A DNA stretch of 20,523 nucleotides from JAQIBY01 sp046546095. GTDB taxonomy: Bacteria > Bacteroidota > Bacteroidia > Bacteroidales > ML635J-15. The stretch lies in the NCBI GenBank assembly GCA_046546095.1, contig JBKGYK010000062.1, positions 1 through 20,523 on the forward strand. Direction: 5' to 3'. Of this stretch, positions 1 to 6,926 are shown piece by piece (positions within the stretch are counted from its first letter, which is position 1; the number at the start of each line of letters is the position of its first letter). Under the pieces are notes generated by a model. That model was not told the origin of the DNA. It did not search any database and worked only from the letters and a program-made list of their open reading frames with translations. The position numbers and the translations under genes were made by a program.

Positions 1-68
1 TGTCAAAATGGAATATGGTTCCAGAAATAAGCAGGATAGTAATCGGACAATGTGGATAAATACCAATT

Positions 69-677
69 ATGGAAGAACGCAAAAGCATTGAGAAGCTTGA
101 GAACTTTGCCACCTTATCCGGCAGAGAGATTGAAAGTGAAGTAATTGAACACCCGAAATCAGGCATCAATACTTTTCAGAAGTACCGGGCCTGGGCATTC
201 GTACCTGCTTCTGAAGAGAGGAATGTATTTTTTGTTTGCTTCAGCGATCCCTATGCACGTGTTGGTCAATCAACCGTTTATTGTGGAGCATTTGTTGCTT
301 TGCCGGATGAAATCAAGGGCAAACTTACCATCCGCAAAAAAGATTTTCTTGATAGACTGAGCATCTCATCCAAAGCCAAAGCCAATAAGCTTGGTAATCG
401 TATTTTTGATTCAAGGGCGGTCATCACCGGGGAAATGGGAGAGGCCGAAAGAAATTTGTTATCCGCTCCCATGCTCCAAAGCCACATCCTTGACAGCCTG
501 ACGGATTTTTCCGGTTTTCATATATTCATCAATAAATTTCATCCGGATTTTGTTCCTGAGCTAAAGGGGAAAGCTTGCCTGGGCATTGTTAATCCACTGG
601 GCTGGCAAATGGAAGAGAACTTCATTGAAACGCTGTTTTATCACTCGGAAAAAATCGGTGAGTGTATTCGCGAATGA
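69..677 (+). CDS. Conserved-looking cytosolic protein of unknown function (202 aa)
   Basis: I do not recognise this family. The predicted product has no signal peptide and no membrane segment. It reads as a mixed alpha/beta soluble protein, with a hydrophobic strand-rich core (around residues 40-80), a basic helical stretch (about 85-110) and an acidic C-terminal end. The ATG at 69 is the first in frame and has no strong Shine-Dalgarno sequence, which is usual in Bacteroidota. Base composition and codon use match the neighbours, so I accept it as a real gene rather than a shadow frame. It converges with the universal stress protein gene, and the two share the 767-833 terminator region. The upstream 68 bases hold no clear promoter, so it may be the last gene of an operon beginning outside the window. 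No function can be assigned. Confidence 0.75.
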   Translation: MEERKSIEKLENFATLSGREIESEVIEHPKSGINTFQKYRAWAFVPASEERNVFFVCFSDPYARVGQSTVYCGAFVALPDEIKGKLTIRKKDFLDRLSISSKAKANKLGNRIFDSRAVITGEMGEAERNLLSAPMLQSHILDSLTDFSGFHIFINKFHPDFVPELKGKACLGIVNPLGWQMEENFIETLFYHSEKIGECIRE

Positions 678-766
678 CCAAAAATCAGTAAAGATATTAT
701 GATTTCCAAAACCATAGTCCGGGAAACAGGATATTGGCAATCAATATGATACATTGACATTACAGG

Positions 767-833
767 ATGCTCTAAAAAAACGGATATGCCTTTGACATAT
801 CCGCTTCTTTATGAAAAACAGAGCATTTTTTTT
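767..833. terminator. Nested, probably bidirectional intrinsic terminator between convergent genes
   Basis: The inner hairpin is an 8-bp perfect stem, CGGATATG (781-788) with CATATCCG (796-803), and a 7-nt loop. Read on the minus strand it is followed by seven U residues (774-780), the classic intrinsic terminator for the stress protein gene. Around it lies an outer 7-bp stem, ATGCTCT (767-773) with AGAGCAT (820-826), followed on the plus strand by an uninterrupted T run (826-833) that serves the plus-strand gene. The plus-strand T run reaches into the stop codon of the stress protein gene. Confidence 0.8.
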
Positions 834-1692
834 AGCCACCCATGGTTCTGAATGACGATTCATTTACTGTAAGCTCATATGGTGTAACACTGACTACAGG
901 TACCGGTGAATTGTTCAGCATTTGCTGTGCATAGGATCCCATCAGGAGATTTGTGAGTGATTTGGTTTGTTCTGTCATGATTGCGATGAGATTTGCTTCT
1001 ACAGTTTTTGCATATTCAATGGTAACATCGGTAATGTTATCACCTACAATCAGACTTTTTTCGTATTCGATATCACGCTCATCAAAATATTTGGCTACCT
1101 GGGAGGCATACATTTTCAGTGTGTTGTGAATGCCTTCCGAGGTAGAGGTGCTTACTTTAAGAATATGGACTTTCGATCCGAACTTTTTGGCTATGCTGGC
1201 CACCAGGCTTACCTTTTCACGGGTTTCTTTGGTGATATCTATAGGCATTACAATGGTTTTGGGTGGTTGCACCTGCTTGCTTGATCCTACTGAGAATACC
1301 GGACGGATGGTGCCTTCCACAATCCTGTGGGTATTGCTGCCGATAAAAATATTGCTCAGACCTGATTCTCCGTGCGTACTGCAAAATACAGCGGAATCCT
1401 TGATTGCCTCAGCCTGTTCAGCTACCTCTTCAAATATTCTGCCTGATTTTACGATATAATCAAGCTTGCCGTCTTTGTGAAGTTTGTCTTTGAAATCATT
1501 TACAATATTCTTCAGTTGTTCAGCACTGATTTCTTTCTCTGATTTTTCTGTGGTCTTATACTTGGATTTCTTTGTGTTGAGGACATGAACCAATTGAATG
1601 TCAGATTTGTATTTGTTGGCATAAAGGATGGCCAGTTCCAGTCCGCAGAGTGAAAATTCAGAAAAATCGGTTGGTACAATAAGTTTCTTCAT
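832..1692 (-). CDS. Universal stress protein with two UspA domains
   Basis: The 286-residue product carries two tandem UspA (Rossmann-like) domains, about residues 1-140 and 145-275, so one chain can form the dimer that single-domain Usp proteins make. The N-terminus (MKKLIVPTDFSE) is the usual first strand plus nucleotide-site Asp. Domain 1 ends with HGESGLSNIFIGS and then the PVFSV strand. Domain 2 repeats this as TKSLTNLLMGS followed by PVPVVSV. These loops resemble the ATP-binding G-x2-G...GS motif, well kept in domain 1 and degenerate in domain 2, so only domain 1 may bind nucleotide (inference). Family members act in the cytoplasm in stress and energy-limitation survival; the partner here is unknown. 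The gene is divergent from anmK with a 95-bp shared upstream region and ends at a strong hairpin terminator. The start is the first ATG. Confidence 0.92.
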   Translation of the reverse strand: MKKLIVPTDFSEFSLCGLELAILYANKYKSDIQLVHVLNTKKSKYKTTEKSEKEISAEQLKNIVNDFKDKLHKDGKLDYIVKSGRIFEEVAEQAEAIKDSAVFCSTHGESGLSNIFIGSNTHRIVEGTIRPVFSVGSSKQVQPPKTIVMPIDITKETREKVSLVASIAKKFGSKVHILKVSTSTSEGIHNTLKMYASQVAKYFDERDIEYEKSLIVGDNITDVTIEYAKTVEANLIAIMTEQTKSLTNLLMGSYAQQMLNNSPVPVVSVTPYELTVNESSFRTMGG

Positions 1693-1756
1693 AATCGTTT
1701 TCGTTGTTAAGTTTTCTTAGTTAAGCTTAAAAATAGTAAAATCATTCGTTATTTAT

Positions 1757-1764
1757 TACATTTG
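1757..1764 (+). promoter_or_regulatory. TACATTTG -7 box upstream of anmK
   Basis: This is an exact match to the Bacteroidota -7 consensus TAnnTTTG, ending 23 nt before the anmK ATG. That would give a leader of roughly 15-18 nt. No TTG is seen at the expected -33 spacing, so only half of the promoter is supported. Confidence 0.5.
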
Positions 1765-1787
1765 AAAAAGAAATTTGTTCGAAAAAA

Positions 1788-2855
1788 ATGAAATATCACA
1801 TCATAGGTTTGATGTCCGGAACTTCTGCAGACGGACTTGATCTGGCATTTTGCAGCTTTGAGAAAACATATGCAGGCCATTGGGATTACAGGATATGTTC
1901 AGCCATTACCATGGCTTATGATCAGAGGTTAAGAACAGAACTGCGTCAGGCTGTTAAGATGAATAAAAAGCAATTGAAAGATCTGGATGATTATTTCGGA
2001 ACATGGTCGGGCAGGGCAGTGAAAATTTTTATGGAGCAGGAAGGCATTTCTGCAGATTTGCCGGATTTTGTTGCCTCCCACGGACATACCATTTTCCATC
2101 AGCCGGAAAAAAAACGTACCCTCCAGATTGGCAAGGGACAAAAAATAGCAGATGCCTGTGCGATTCCAGTGATTTTTGATTTTCGTTCCCCGGATGTAAA
2201 ATTGGGCGGACAGGGTGCCCCGCTGGTGCCCATTGGTGATAAACACCTGTTTTCCAGATATGATCAGTGCCTGAACATCGGTGGATTTTCAAATATTTCA
2301 ATGGATTTGGATGGCCGGCGCATTGCCTGGGATATCTGTCCTGTGAATACAGTAGGAAATGATCTGGCCAACAGGATAAACCTCGACTTTGACAAGGATG
2401 GAATGATTGCTGCTAAAGGAAAGCTTATCCCTGATTTATTGCAAAAACTCAATGCCCTGGATTTTTATCAGCAGAAGCCACCCAAATCACTTGGCAGGGA
2501 ATGGGTTGCAGACAATGTGGATGTTCTTCTCCGGCCTTTGTTCTCTGAATATTCGCTGGAAGATCTGATGCGGACCTGGTACGAACATGCAGCCATGCAG
2601 ATTGCCAGGCACCTGAAAGGGAACGTACTTGTCACAGGTGGTGGTGCAAAAAACAGTTTCCTGATTGATAGAATCCGTAGTCTCAGTGCCGCAGATATTC
2701 ACATTCCCGATGAGATGCTGGTAGATTTTAAAGAAGCGCTGATTTTTGCTTTCATGGCTGTGCTGCGGTATCGGGAGGAGGTGAATGTGCTTGCATCAGT
2801 AACCGGTGCCGGCAATAATCACAGTAGCGGACAAATTGTTTTTCCCGGATTGTGA
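1788..2855 (+). CDS. anmK: Anhydro-N-acetylmuramic acid kinase
   Basis: AnmK converts 1,6-anhydro-MurNAc to MurNAc-6-phosphate using ATP and water, a cytoplasmic step of peptidoglycan recycling. The 355-residue product is slightly shorter than the 369-residue E. coli enzyme. Visible motifs are the N-terminal ATP loop GLMSGTSADGLDLA (residues 7-20), SHGHTIFHQP (97-106), QIG (113-115), the DFRSPDVKLGGQGAPLVP segment (131-148), and the catalytic region WDICPVN with Asp182. The equivalent Asp is the general base in E. coli AnmK. The C-terminal half carries VTGGGAKN and DFKEALIFAFMAVLR, typical of the family. The DICPxN version of the catalytic loop is, to my knowledge, the usual Bacteroidota form. 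No murQ or nagZ lies in this window, so the next pathway step must be encoded elsewhere. The start is supported by the TACATTTG box just upstream and by the motif position. Confidence 0.96.
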   Translation: MKYHIIGLMSGTSADGLDLAFCSFEKTYAGHWDYRICSAITMAYDQRLRTELRQAVKMNKKQLKDLDDYFGTWSGRAVKIFMEQEGISADLPDFVASHGHTIFHQPEKKRTLQIGKGQKIADACAIPVIFDFRSPDVKLGGQGAPLVPIGDKHLFSRYDQCLNIGGFSNISMDLDGRRIAWDICPVNTVGNDLANRINLDFDKDGMIAAKGKLIPDLLQKLNALDFYQQKPPKSLGREWVADNVDVLLRPLFSEYSLEDLMRTWYEHAAMQIARHLKGNVLVTGGGAKNSFLIDRIRSLSAADIHIPDEMLVDFKEALIFAFMAVLRYREEVNVLASVTGAGNNHSSGQIVFPGL

Positions 2856-2924
2856 TTTTTTCCACACCCATCGGCCATCTGACATTATTTGTGTATTTTT
2901 AACCCCGTAAAAAACTCTTTGCAT

Positions 2925-3428
2925 ATGAAAAAATATAATTTGTTTTTCTTGTTTATAATTCTGCTCTTGTCTGCATGCCAGTCAGCAGACAAAACTGATG
3001 AAAAAGAAAATTCCGGGAAAGATGAGCAAACTGAGATAAGCCAGGAAAAGGATGTCTCTAAAGCAGAACAGGCAGCACAGGAAGAAAGTCCTGCAGGAAT
3101 TGAAGCCTGGCCTGAAGATGTTACTGCTGGTAAAAAGTACACCAGCGTGGTGAGATTTGACCAGATGGTTGCCAATTCTGACGGCATGGTGTATATCTTC
3201 AGGGATAAAGAAGAAAACAGGTATGAAATGTGGCGGGAATCAGAATTCACCAGTGGCCTTGAATTTACCCAATCCCTCATGCCCAATAAAACTTATGAAG
3301 AATACGACAACAAGTGGTTTGAAATGACCTGGGAGATCCGGGAGAGGGAAATGTATGACGGTTATACAGGGGAGTGGGAAAACATGCTTGTTCCCGTTGT
3401 TGAAAATCTGAAACCAGTGGAAAAATAA
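2925..3428 (+). CDS. Small lipoprotein of unknown function (167 aa)
   Basis: The predicted protein starts MKKYNLFFLFIILLLSACQ, a lipoprotein signal peptide with lipobox LSAC and the lipidated cysteine at residue 18. The ATG at 2925 is preferred over an upstream in-frame TTG at 2889, because only the ATG puts the charged n-region right next to the hydrophobic core. After the cysteine comes an acidic/Gln-rich linker of about 40 residues (SADKTDEKENSG...), then a globular part of about 110 residues rich in Trp, Tyr and charged residues (for example WRESEFTSG and WFEMTWEIRERE). I do not recognise this domain. The residue after Cys is Gln. The protein should sit in the inner or outer membrane with its domain in the periplasm or outside. 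The gene is downstream of anmK by 69 nt and may be co-transcribed with it. Confidence 0.82.
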   Translation: MKKYNLFFLFIILLLSACQSADKTDEKENSGKDEQTEISQEKDVSKAEQAAQEESPAGIEAWPEDVTAGKKYTSVVRFDQMVANSDGMVYIFRDKEENRYEMWRESEFTSGLEFTQSLMPNKTYEEYDNKWFEMTWEIREREMYDGYTGEWENMLVPVVENLKPVEK

Positions 3429-3628
3429 ATTCATTTGTGAATATTGCATATGTATATTTTTGCCTGTTCTACTGGATCAGGTGTCATCCCCTGTAAGTCT
3501 TCCGGTGATCAGAAATAGCAAAATCCGAATTTACTTCCAAAATGCAGAAGCAATCAGAAAAAGCAGCACGCCGGTTTACAATATTGGAATTTGAAAATTG
3601 CTGAGCGCCGGGGATTTCTGACTTTTTT

Positions 3629-3636
3629 TACCTTTG
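3629..3636 (+). promoter_or_regulatory. TACCTTTG -7 box almost touching the ttcA start codon
   Basis: This is an exact TAnnTTTG match ending only 4 nt before the ATG at 3641. If used, transcription would begin at or within a few bases of the start codon and give a leaderless or nearly leaderless mRNA. No TTG lies at the expected -33 spacing. Confidence 0.4.
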
Positions 3637-3640
3637 CTGC

Positions 3641-4432
3641 ATGGAGAAAGAGAAAAAGCGTTTCATTCAGCAATTCTATGCCCGGGCAGGTGCCTGCATA
3701 CGGGAGCATGATATGATTGCCGAAGGAGACCGTATTCTCATCGGTGTTTCCGGAGGGAAAGACAGCCTGGCGCTTTTGAAAACACTGGCCGGAAGGCGGA
3801 AATTTTCTGATGTGGCTTATCATCTGGAAGCGGTATTTGTGGATATCAAAGAGGTGCCCTACAAAACCGATATATACTGGTTGCAGCGTTTTTGCCGGGA
3901 TTTGAAAGTGCCCCTGCATATAAAAGAGATTTCCGTGGATTTTTCCAAAACGGACAAACAGTCCACTTGTTTTTATTGTTCATGGCATAGACGCAAAGCC
4001 CTGTTTGAGATTGGAAAAAGTATGGACATAAACAAAATAGCCCTTGGTCACCACAGTGATGATGCTGTAGAAACTCTCATGCTCAATATGCTTTCTCACG
4101 GCACCATATCTTCTATGCCCGGTCGACTGCCGCTGTTTGGCGGCCGCGTAGAGCTGATACGTCCATTGTTGTATCATACGGATGAACAATGTCGTGAATT
4201 TACCGAACTGATGGATTTTCCTCTCAACAATATAGCCTGCCCGTATGAGGATAAAACGCGTCGCATGGAAATACGGCAGTTGCTGCAGGATATGGAAAGC
4301 CGTTTTCCTGCTGCAAACAAAAATCTGTTCAAAGCCATGCATGCCATTTATCTGGATTATCTCCCTACAGCGAATAAAGAAAATGCCATCAAAAGGGATG
4401 AGCGTATTGCCGGAAAGAAAACTCAAAATTAA
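3641..4432 (+). CDS. ttcA: TtcA-family tRNA 2-thiolation ATP-binding protein (PP-loop, Fe-S)
   Basis: TtcA-type enzymes adenylate C2 of cytidine 32 in certain tRNAs and insert sulfur with the help of a [4Fe-4S] cluster. In this 263-residue product the PP-loop ATP site SGGKDS is at residues 37-42. The cysteines expected to bind the cluster are a CxxC pair (C110 and C113 in STCFYCSWHRR) and C200 in NNIACPYED, matching the spacing of the three essential cysteines of E. coli TtcA. LGHHSDDAVETLMLNM (135-150) is the conserved HxxDD helix. The first 25 residues align with the N-terminal helix of E. coli TtcA, which supports the ATG at 3641. The protein is shorter than E. coli TtcA (about 310 aa). 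Bacteroidota members are not all experimentally tested, so the exact tRNA target is inferred. A related thiolase function cannot be fully excluded. Confidence 0.88.
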   Translation: MEKEKKRFIQQFYARAGACIREHDMIAEGDRILIGVSGGKDSLALLKTLAGRRKFSDVAYHLEAVFVDIKEVPYKTDIYWLQRFCRDLKVPLHIKEISVDFSKTDKQSTCFYCSWHRRKALFEIGKSMDINKIALGHHSDDAVETLMLNMLSHGTISSMPGRLPLFGGRVELIRPLLYHTDEQCREFTELMDFPLNNIACPYEDKTRRMEIRQLLQDMESRFPAANKNLFKAMHAIYLDYLPTANKENAIKRDERIAGKKTQN

Positions 4433-4453
4433 TATCAGTACCAAACAAGCGGA

Positions 4454-4573
4454 ATGAAAAAGCAGGCTTATGCCTTGTACATTTCCCTTTGTATGCTCAC
4501 AATAATCCCCAATGCTCTGCGGATGGCGAAATACAATGATATCACTGAATTTGTGTCAATAGGTGAGTTGTGA
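4454..4573 (+). CDS. Possible small ORF with hydrophobic N-terminus (39 aa), or gene remnant
   Basis: An ATG 21 nt after the ttcA stop opens a 39-codon frame. It begins MKKQAYALYISLCMLTI, a charged n-region plus hydrophobic stretch like a signal peptide or membrane anchor, and ends with a polar tail. No Shine-Dalgarno site or promoter is obvious. The sequence past its stop is strongly AT-rich and non-coding, so it may be the surviving 5' end of a lost secreted-protein gene rather than a working microprotein. I recognise no family. Confidence 0.25.
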   Translation: MKKQAYALYISLCMLTIIPNALRMAKYNDITEFVSIGEL

Positions 4574-4881
4574 AACTACTTAAGTATAGTTTAAAAAGGT
4601 AAAAAATTGATAAATTTCTATATAGTAACATATTTGGCAATGTTGATAATTGTTTTGCTGTGTGTTTTGTATAAAATACAAAATTTGAAAATTATTTTAT
4701 GTGTTTGTTTTTCATCAGGCAGGAAGTTATTCTTACCCTCCTGCATAAAAGTGAGCAATGGCAGTAAGCTGAGAGAATACCATTGAATATTTTTCGCGAA
4801 TAAGACTGTGTTTTTACCTGGAAAATGTTATGCGCAATCGTGGAATATGAGCATATTGTACTCTTAATTGTTGATAAAATA
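4574..4881. other. AT-rich intergenic region upstream of the YtxH operon
   Basis: I find no convincing gene here. It holds several small inverted repeats: TTTTGTAT-AAA-ATACAAAA (4665-4683), GCAGGA/TCCTGC (4719-4724 with 4739-4744), and a CAATGG/CCATTG pair about 21 nt apart near 4756-4788. None is followed by a U-run typical of a terminator. They could be operator sites or part of an untranslated RNA, but nothing specific is recognisable. Confidence 0.4.
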
Positions 4882-4912
4882 TTTTGTGGTCTCAAATATT
4901 TTGATATCTTTG
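4882..4912 (+). promoter_or_regulatory. Bacteroidota sigma promoter for the YtxH operon (TTTTG-18-TATCTTTG)
   Basis: The -33 element TTTTG is at 4882-4886, and an exact TAnnTTTG -7 box (TATCTTTG) is at 4905-4912, with an 18-nt spacer. Transcription would start near 4918 and leave a leader of about 75 nt before the ATG at 4993. This is one of the two best promoter matches in the window. Confidence 0.72.
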
Positions 4913-4992
4913 TACTAATTGTAAATTAAAATTCAGATAATAAGAAGTCTGGATATTAATAAATGTTTAATTTAAAAAAGGAGATTATTATT

Positions 4993-5229
4993 ATGTCAAA
5001 CAGTGGAAAAATTTTATTAGGCGTATTGGCAGGAGCTGCTGCCGGAGTAATTACCGGAATTCTTGTTGCACCCGCCAGCGGAAAAGAAACCAGGGAAAAC
5101 ATTTCATCCAAAACCGATGAATTGCTTTCTAACCTGAAAGAATTTATGAGTAAAGAAAAACAAAAAGAAACCGACCAGGCCGCCAAAGAAAAAGCGGAAA
5201 GTCGTACAAAAGCATCCAGAACCACCTAG
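4993..5229 (+). CDS. YtxH domain-containing protein (78 aa)
   Basis: The product has the YtxH signature: a small glycine/alanine-rich hydrophobic segment at the N-terminus (GKILLGVLAGAAAGVITGIL, about residues 5-24), then the APxSGxETR motif (APASGKETR), then a charged, probably coiled helix to the end. Family proteins are small inner-membrane-associated stress proteins of unclear biochemical role, often induced by general stress. The ATG at 4993 is chosen over 4963 because AAAAAAGGAG (4974-4983) lies 9 nt upstream of it, a strong ribosome site by the standards of this phylum, and the family begins there. It is the first gene of a likely operon with the holin-like gene at 5484 and the tail-anchored protein at 5823. 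A DUF883/YqjD-like membrane tether role is possible by analogy only. Confidence 0.88.
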   Translation: MSNSGKILLGVLAGAAAGVITGILVAPASGKETRENISSKTDELLSNLKEFMSKEKQKETDQAAKEKAESRTKASRTT

Positions 5230-5402
5230 AGTTTGGGATAAGCATTGTCGGCAGGCAGGCCTGGTTTGAAAATCCCCGATTTTACGAAAGTAAATTGTTG
5301 TCCTTTTTCAGACAGTATAAAGCTTGCCCTGTGGACTTTGTTTTCCATTACTAAAGGTGATGGATAATCAAAATCAAAGGCCTGCATTAAAAGTTTGACC
5401 AT
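5226..5402 (-). CDS. Possible 58-aa protein encoded antisense between ytxH and the holin-like gene
   Basis: A 58-codon frame on the minus strand fills almost the whole gap between the two plus-strand genes. It starts MVKLLMQAFDFDYPSPLVME and ends KPGLPADNAYPKL. Its stop codon overlaps the ytxH stop codon by 2 bases on the opposite strand. Composition and codon choice look protein-like: charged and hydrophobic residues alternate, with no runs of rare codons and no AT-rich non-coding signature. An in-frame stop lies seven codons upstream of the ATG, so it cannot be a longer frame from the right. No promoter or Shine-Dalgarno site is convincing. I recognise no family. It could be a genuine small protein, the 3' remnant of a larger lost gene, or chance. 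Confidence 0.4.
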   Translation of the reverse strand: MVKLLMQAFDFDYPSPLVMENKVHRASFILSEKGQQFTFVKSGIFKPGLPADNAYPKL

Positions 5403-5483
5403 ATTTATAATTTGAAAAGATTATATCTGTGGGAAACTTTTAGTGAAAGGCTTGATTTATTCAAAATATTGACTTTTAATTTT

Positions 5484-5807
5484 ATGCTGAAAAAATTTGA
5501 AGATTATATCAGTTCACGTATTTTGCTTTTGAAAATAGAAGGAACTGAAAAAATCAGTGAAACCCTGGCAGTACTATTCCGGAGAATAATCTTGTCCATG
5601 TTTGCCGGCTTTGTTGTTTTCTTTATTTCAATTGCACTGGCATTGTGGATTGGCGAACAAATGAATTCATATGTACTCGGTTTCCTTGCACTGGCAGGTG
5701 TCAACCTCCTGCTTTTGATTATACTGCTTATTTTCAGGAAACGATTGCTGGAAAAATATATCAAAGATGAAGTGGTGCGGACCGTTTTCAGGGATTCTGA
5801 CAAGTAG
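5484..5807 (+). CDS. Holin-X/YqjE-like two-helix membrane protein (107 aa)
   Basis: The protein has an amphipathic N-terminal helix (MLKKFEDYISSRILLLKIEGTEKISE) and then two transmembrane helices, about residues 40-60 (IILSMFAGFVVFFISIALAL) and 69-86 (VLGFLALAGVNLLLLIIL). These are joined by a short turn containing WIGEQMNS, followed by a basic cytoplasmic tail (FRKRLLEKYIKDEV). This is the layout of the putative holin superfamily III/YqjE proteins, which in most bacteria are chromosomal membrane proteins rather than phage lysis genes. The ATG at 5484 is preferred to an upstream TTG at 5412, because the extra N-terminus would be atypical. The start codon is 254 nt after the ytxH stop, and the gene ends 15 nt before the next one. 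Nothing else here suggests a prophage. The exact family is an inference from topology and context. Confidence 0.75.
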   Translation: MLKKFEDYISSRILLLKIEGTEKISETLAVLFRRIILSMFAGFVVFFISIALALWIGEQMNSYVLGFLALAGVNLLLLIILLIFRKRLLEKYIKDEVVRTVFRDSDK

Positions 5808-5822
5808 AAACAACAGGGTGAT

Positions 5823-6125
5823 ATGATTGATAACTACAAAGAATTACAACTGGTAAAACGGGAAATTGAAAATCGCGTACACCAAACCGAACATAATTAC
5901 ATTCAGCAATACAAGTTGATATCGGCATTTTTGGACCTGAACGGAGTTCATAAAGGCAAAAAAAATGAAGATAACAGAAAGTATATTCATTCGCTTATTC
6001 TGCAAAGCATTACAGAATCAATCAAAGATCAGAAAATCTTTGATAAAGTTAAGGATGAATATAAAAACATCATTATACCCATTGCACTGACACTGATTTC
6101 ATCTTTCTTCATCAGGAAATTGTAA
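5823..6125 (+). CDS. Small helical protein with C-terminal membrane tail (100 aa), YqjK-like position
   Basis: The predicted protein is almost entirely helical and charged over its first 80 residues (MIDNYKELQLVKREIENRVHQ...). It ends with a hydrophobic segment of about 15 residues (IIIPIALTLISSFF) and a basic RKL end, so it is probably a tail-anchored inner-membrane protein. I do not recognise the family by sequence. The gene starts 15 nt after the holin-like gene and should be translated from the same message. In Proteobacteria the order DUF883 (yqjD), holin-like (yqjE), small helical protein (yqjK) is well known. This cluster has the same three structural types in the same order, which suggests a joint membrane-associated role (inference). 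Confidence 0.75.
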   Translation: MIDNYKELQLVKREIENRVHQTEHNYIQQYKLISAFLDLNGVHKGKKNEDNRKYIHSLILQSITESIKDQKIFDKVKDEYKNIIIPIALTLISSFFIRKL

Positions 6126-6311
6126 TCCTGCGATTCCATCTTTCCCCGCCGCTCCCGGGTAATGACAGGAATAAGAGCAATTCGTTTATCTTCTGAATTT
6201 CCTCAATATTATCGAAAAATCTACCGCAAGCCATCACACTTCCTGACTTTTCGGGTAACAAACCCAACATGCCGTTTGGAGTATATGTCTGTTTTTTATG
6301 ATGTTTCAGCC

Positions 6312-6926
6312 TTATCGTGGAGTTGCGAGGATCATGCTCCAGGGAAAAGGACTTTTAAGGGCTTCAATCCTGAAATATCCGGAGATGAGCTTTTTAAAAC
6401 CTTGTTTGCTCCAATGCTGCAGGTGCCCCGGTGTATTGCCCAGCGCCGGAATGTATTTCAGACGGGCAAGATTGAGTATGCGCCAGATTGGTTCGCGGGG
6501 AACGGAAAAAAGATAAAAACCTGCATTCAGGCTGGCCAGTTGCTTTAGTGCATCTTCAGGATGGTGAATGTGCTCCAGTACTTCGGAGGCAATGATCAGA
6601 TCGTAATTCTGACTTTCATATCTGTTCAAATCATAAATATTTCCGGTATGGAAGTTTCCCTCAGGATTGGCTTGCTGTGCCTGACGGATGATTTCCTCAT
6701 CAATATCGAAACCTGTGTAGCTGGCAGGTTTGTGTGTTTTGCTGATGACGTGGGCCAGATGACCTTCCCCGCAACCGGCTTCCAGAACGTGAAGGTTTTC
6801 GGGTTTACCGCATTTTTCCACCAGACCGTGGAGGTCACGGAAAAAACCATTCATGAGCTGCCGGACAATGGGATTCCCGCTGTTGTATTTATCGTAGTAA
6901 TTGCCGGTTATGATTTCTTGTTCCAT
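6312..6926 (-). CDS. Class I SAM-dependent methyltransferase
   Basis: The 204-residue product has the Rossmann methyltransferase core. Motif I is HVLEAGCGEGHLA (residues 46-58), the acidic residue ending strand 2 is in TGFDID (71-76), and the post-II region YDLIIASEVLEHIHHPEDAL (108-127) carries the SEVLEH signature of the Methyltransf_11/23 group. These enzymes transfer a methyl group from SAM to small molecules, sugars, lipids or quinone precursors; the substrate cannot be read from sequence. Its start lies 19 nt inside the end of the upstream glycosyltransferase gene (overlapping frames), which implies translational coupling and a shared pathway, probably modification of a lipid-linked glycan (inference). 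The stop at 6312 faces the tail-anchored protein gene. No clear terminator is seen in 6126-6311. Confidence 0.9.
   Translation of the reverse strand: MEQEIITGNYYDKYNSGNPIVRQLMNGFFRDLHGLVEKCGKPENLHVLEAGCGEGHLAHVISKTHKPASYTGFDIDEEIIRQAQQANPEGNFHTGNIYDLNRYESQNYDLIIASEVLEHIHHPEDALKQLASLNAGFYLFSVPREPIWRILNLARLKYIPALGNTPGHLQHWSKQGFKKLISGYFRIEALKSPFPWSMILATPR

Noticed and set aside
1..59. Tail of an upstream gene ending at a TAA at 57-59 (frame 3)
   Set aside because: Only 18 codons are visible, and another frame also stays open past position 59. The sequence is too short to decide which frame, if any, is coding.
2889..2924. TTG start adding 12 residues to the lipoprotein
   Set aside because: The extra residues would precede and spoil the normal signal peptide; the ATG at 2925 gives an ideal lipoprotein signal.
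3542..3604. 20-codon frame before ttcA
   Set aside because: It is very short, with no ribosome site and no features.
5484..5807. Phage lysis cassette or prophage, suggested by the holin-like protein
   Set aside because: No phage structural, integrase or endolysin genes are nearby. Holin-X/YqjE-like proteins are common chromosomal proteins.
6112..6270. Minus-strand 52-codon frame downstream of the methyltransferase
   Set aside because: It overlaps the end of the 100-aa protein gene, lacks a promoter or ribosome site, and I recognise nothing in it. It could be chance.
6162..6548. Plus-strand 128-codon frame antisense to the methyltransferase
   Set aside because: It lies mostly opposite clear methyltransferase codons and has no recognisable features, so it is a shadow frame.
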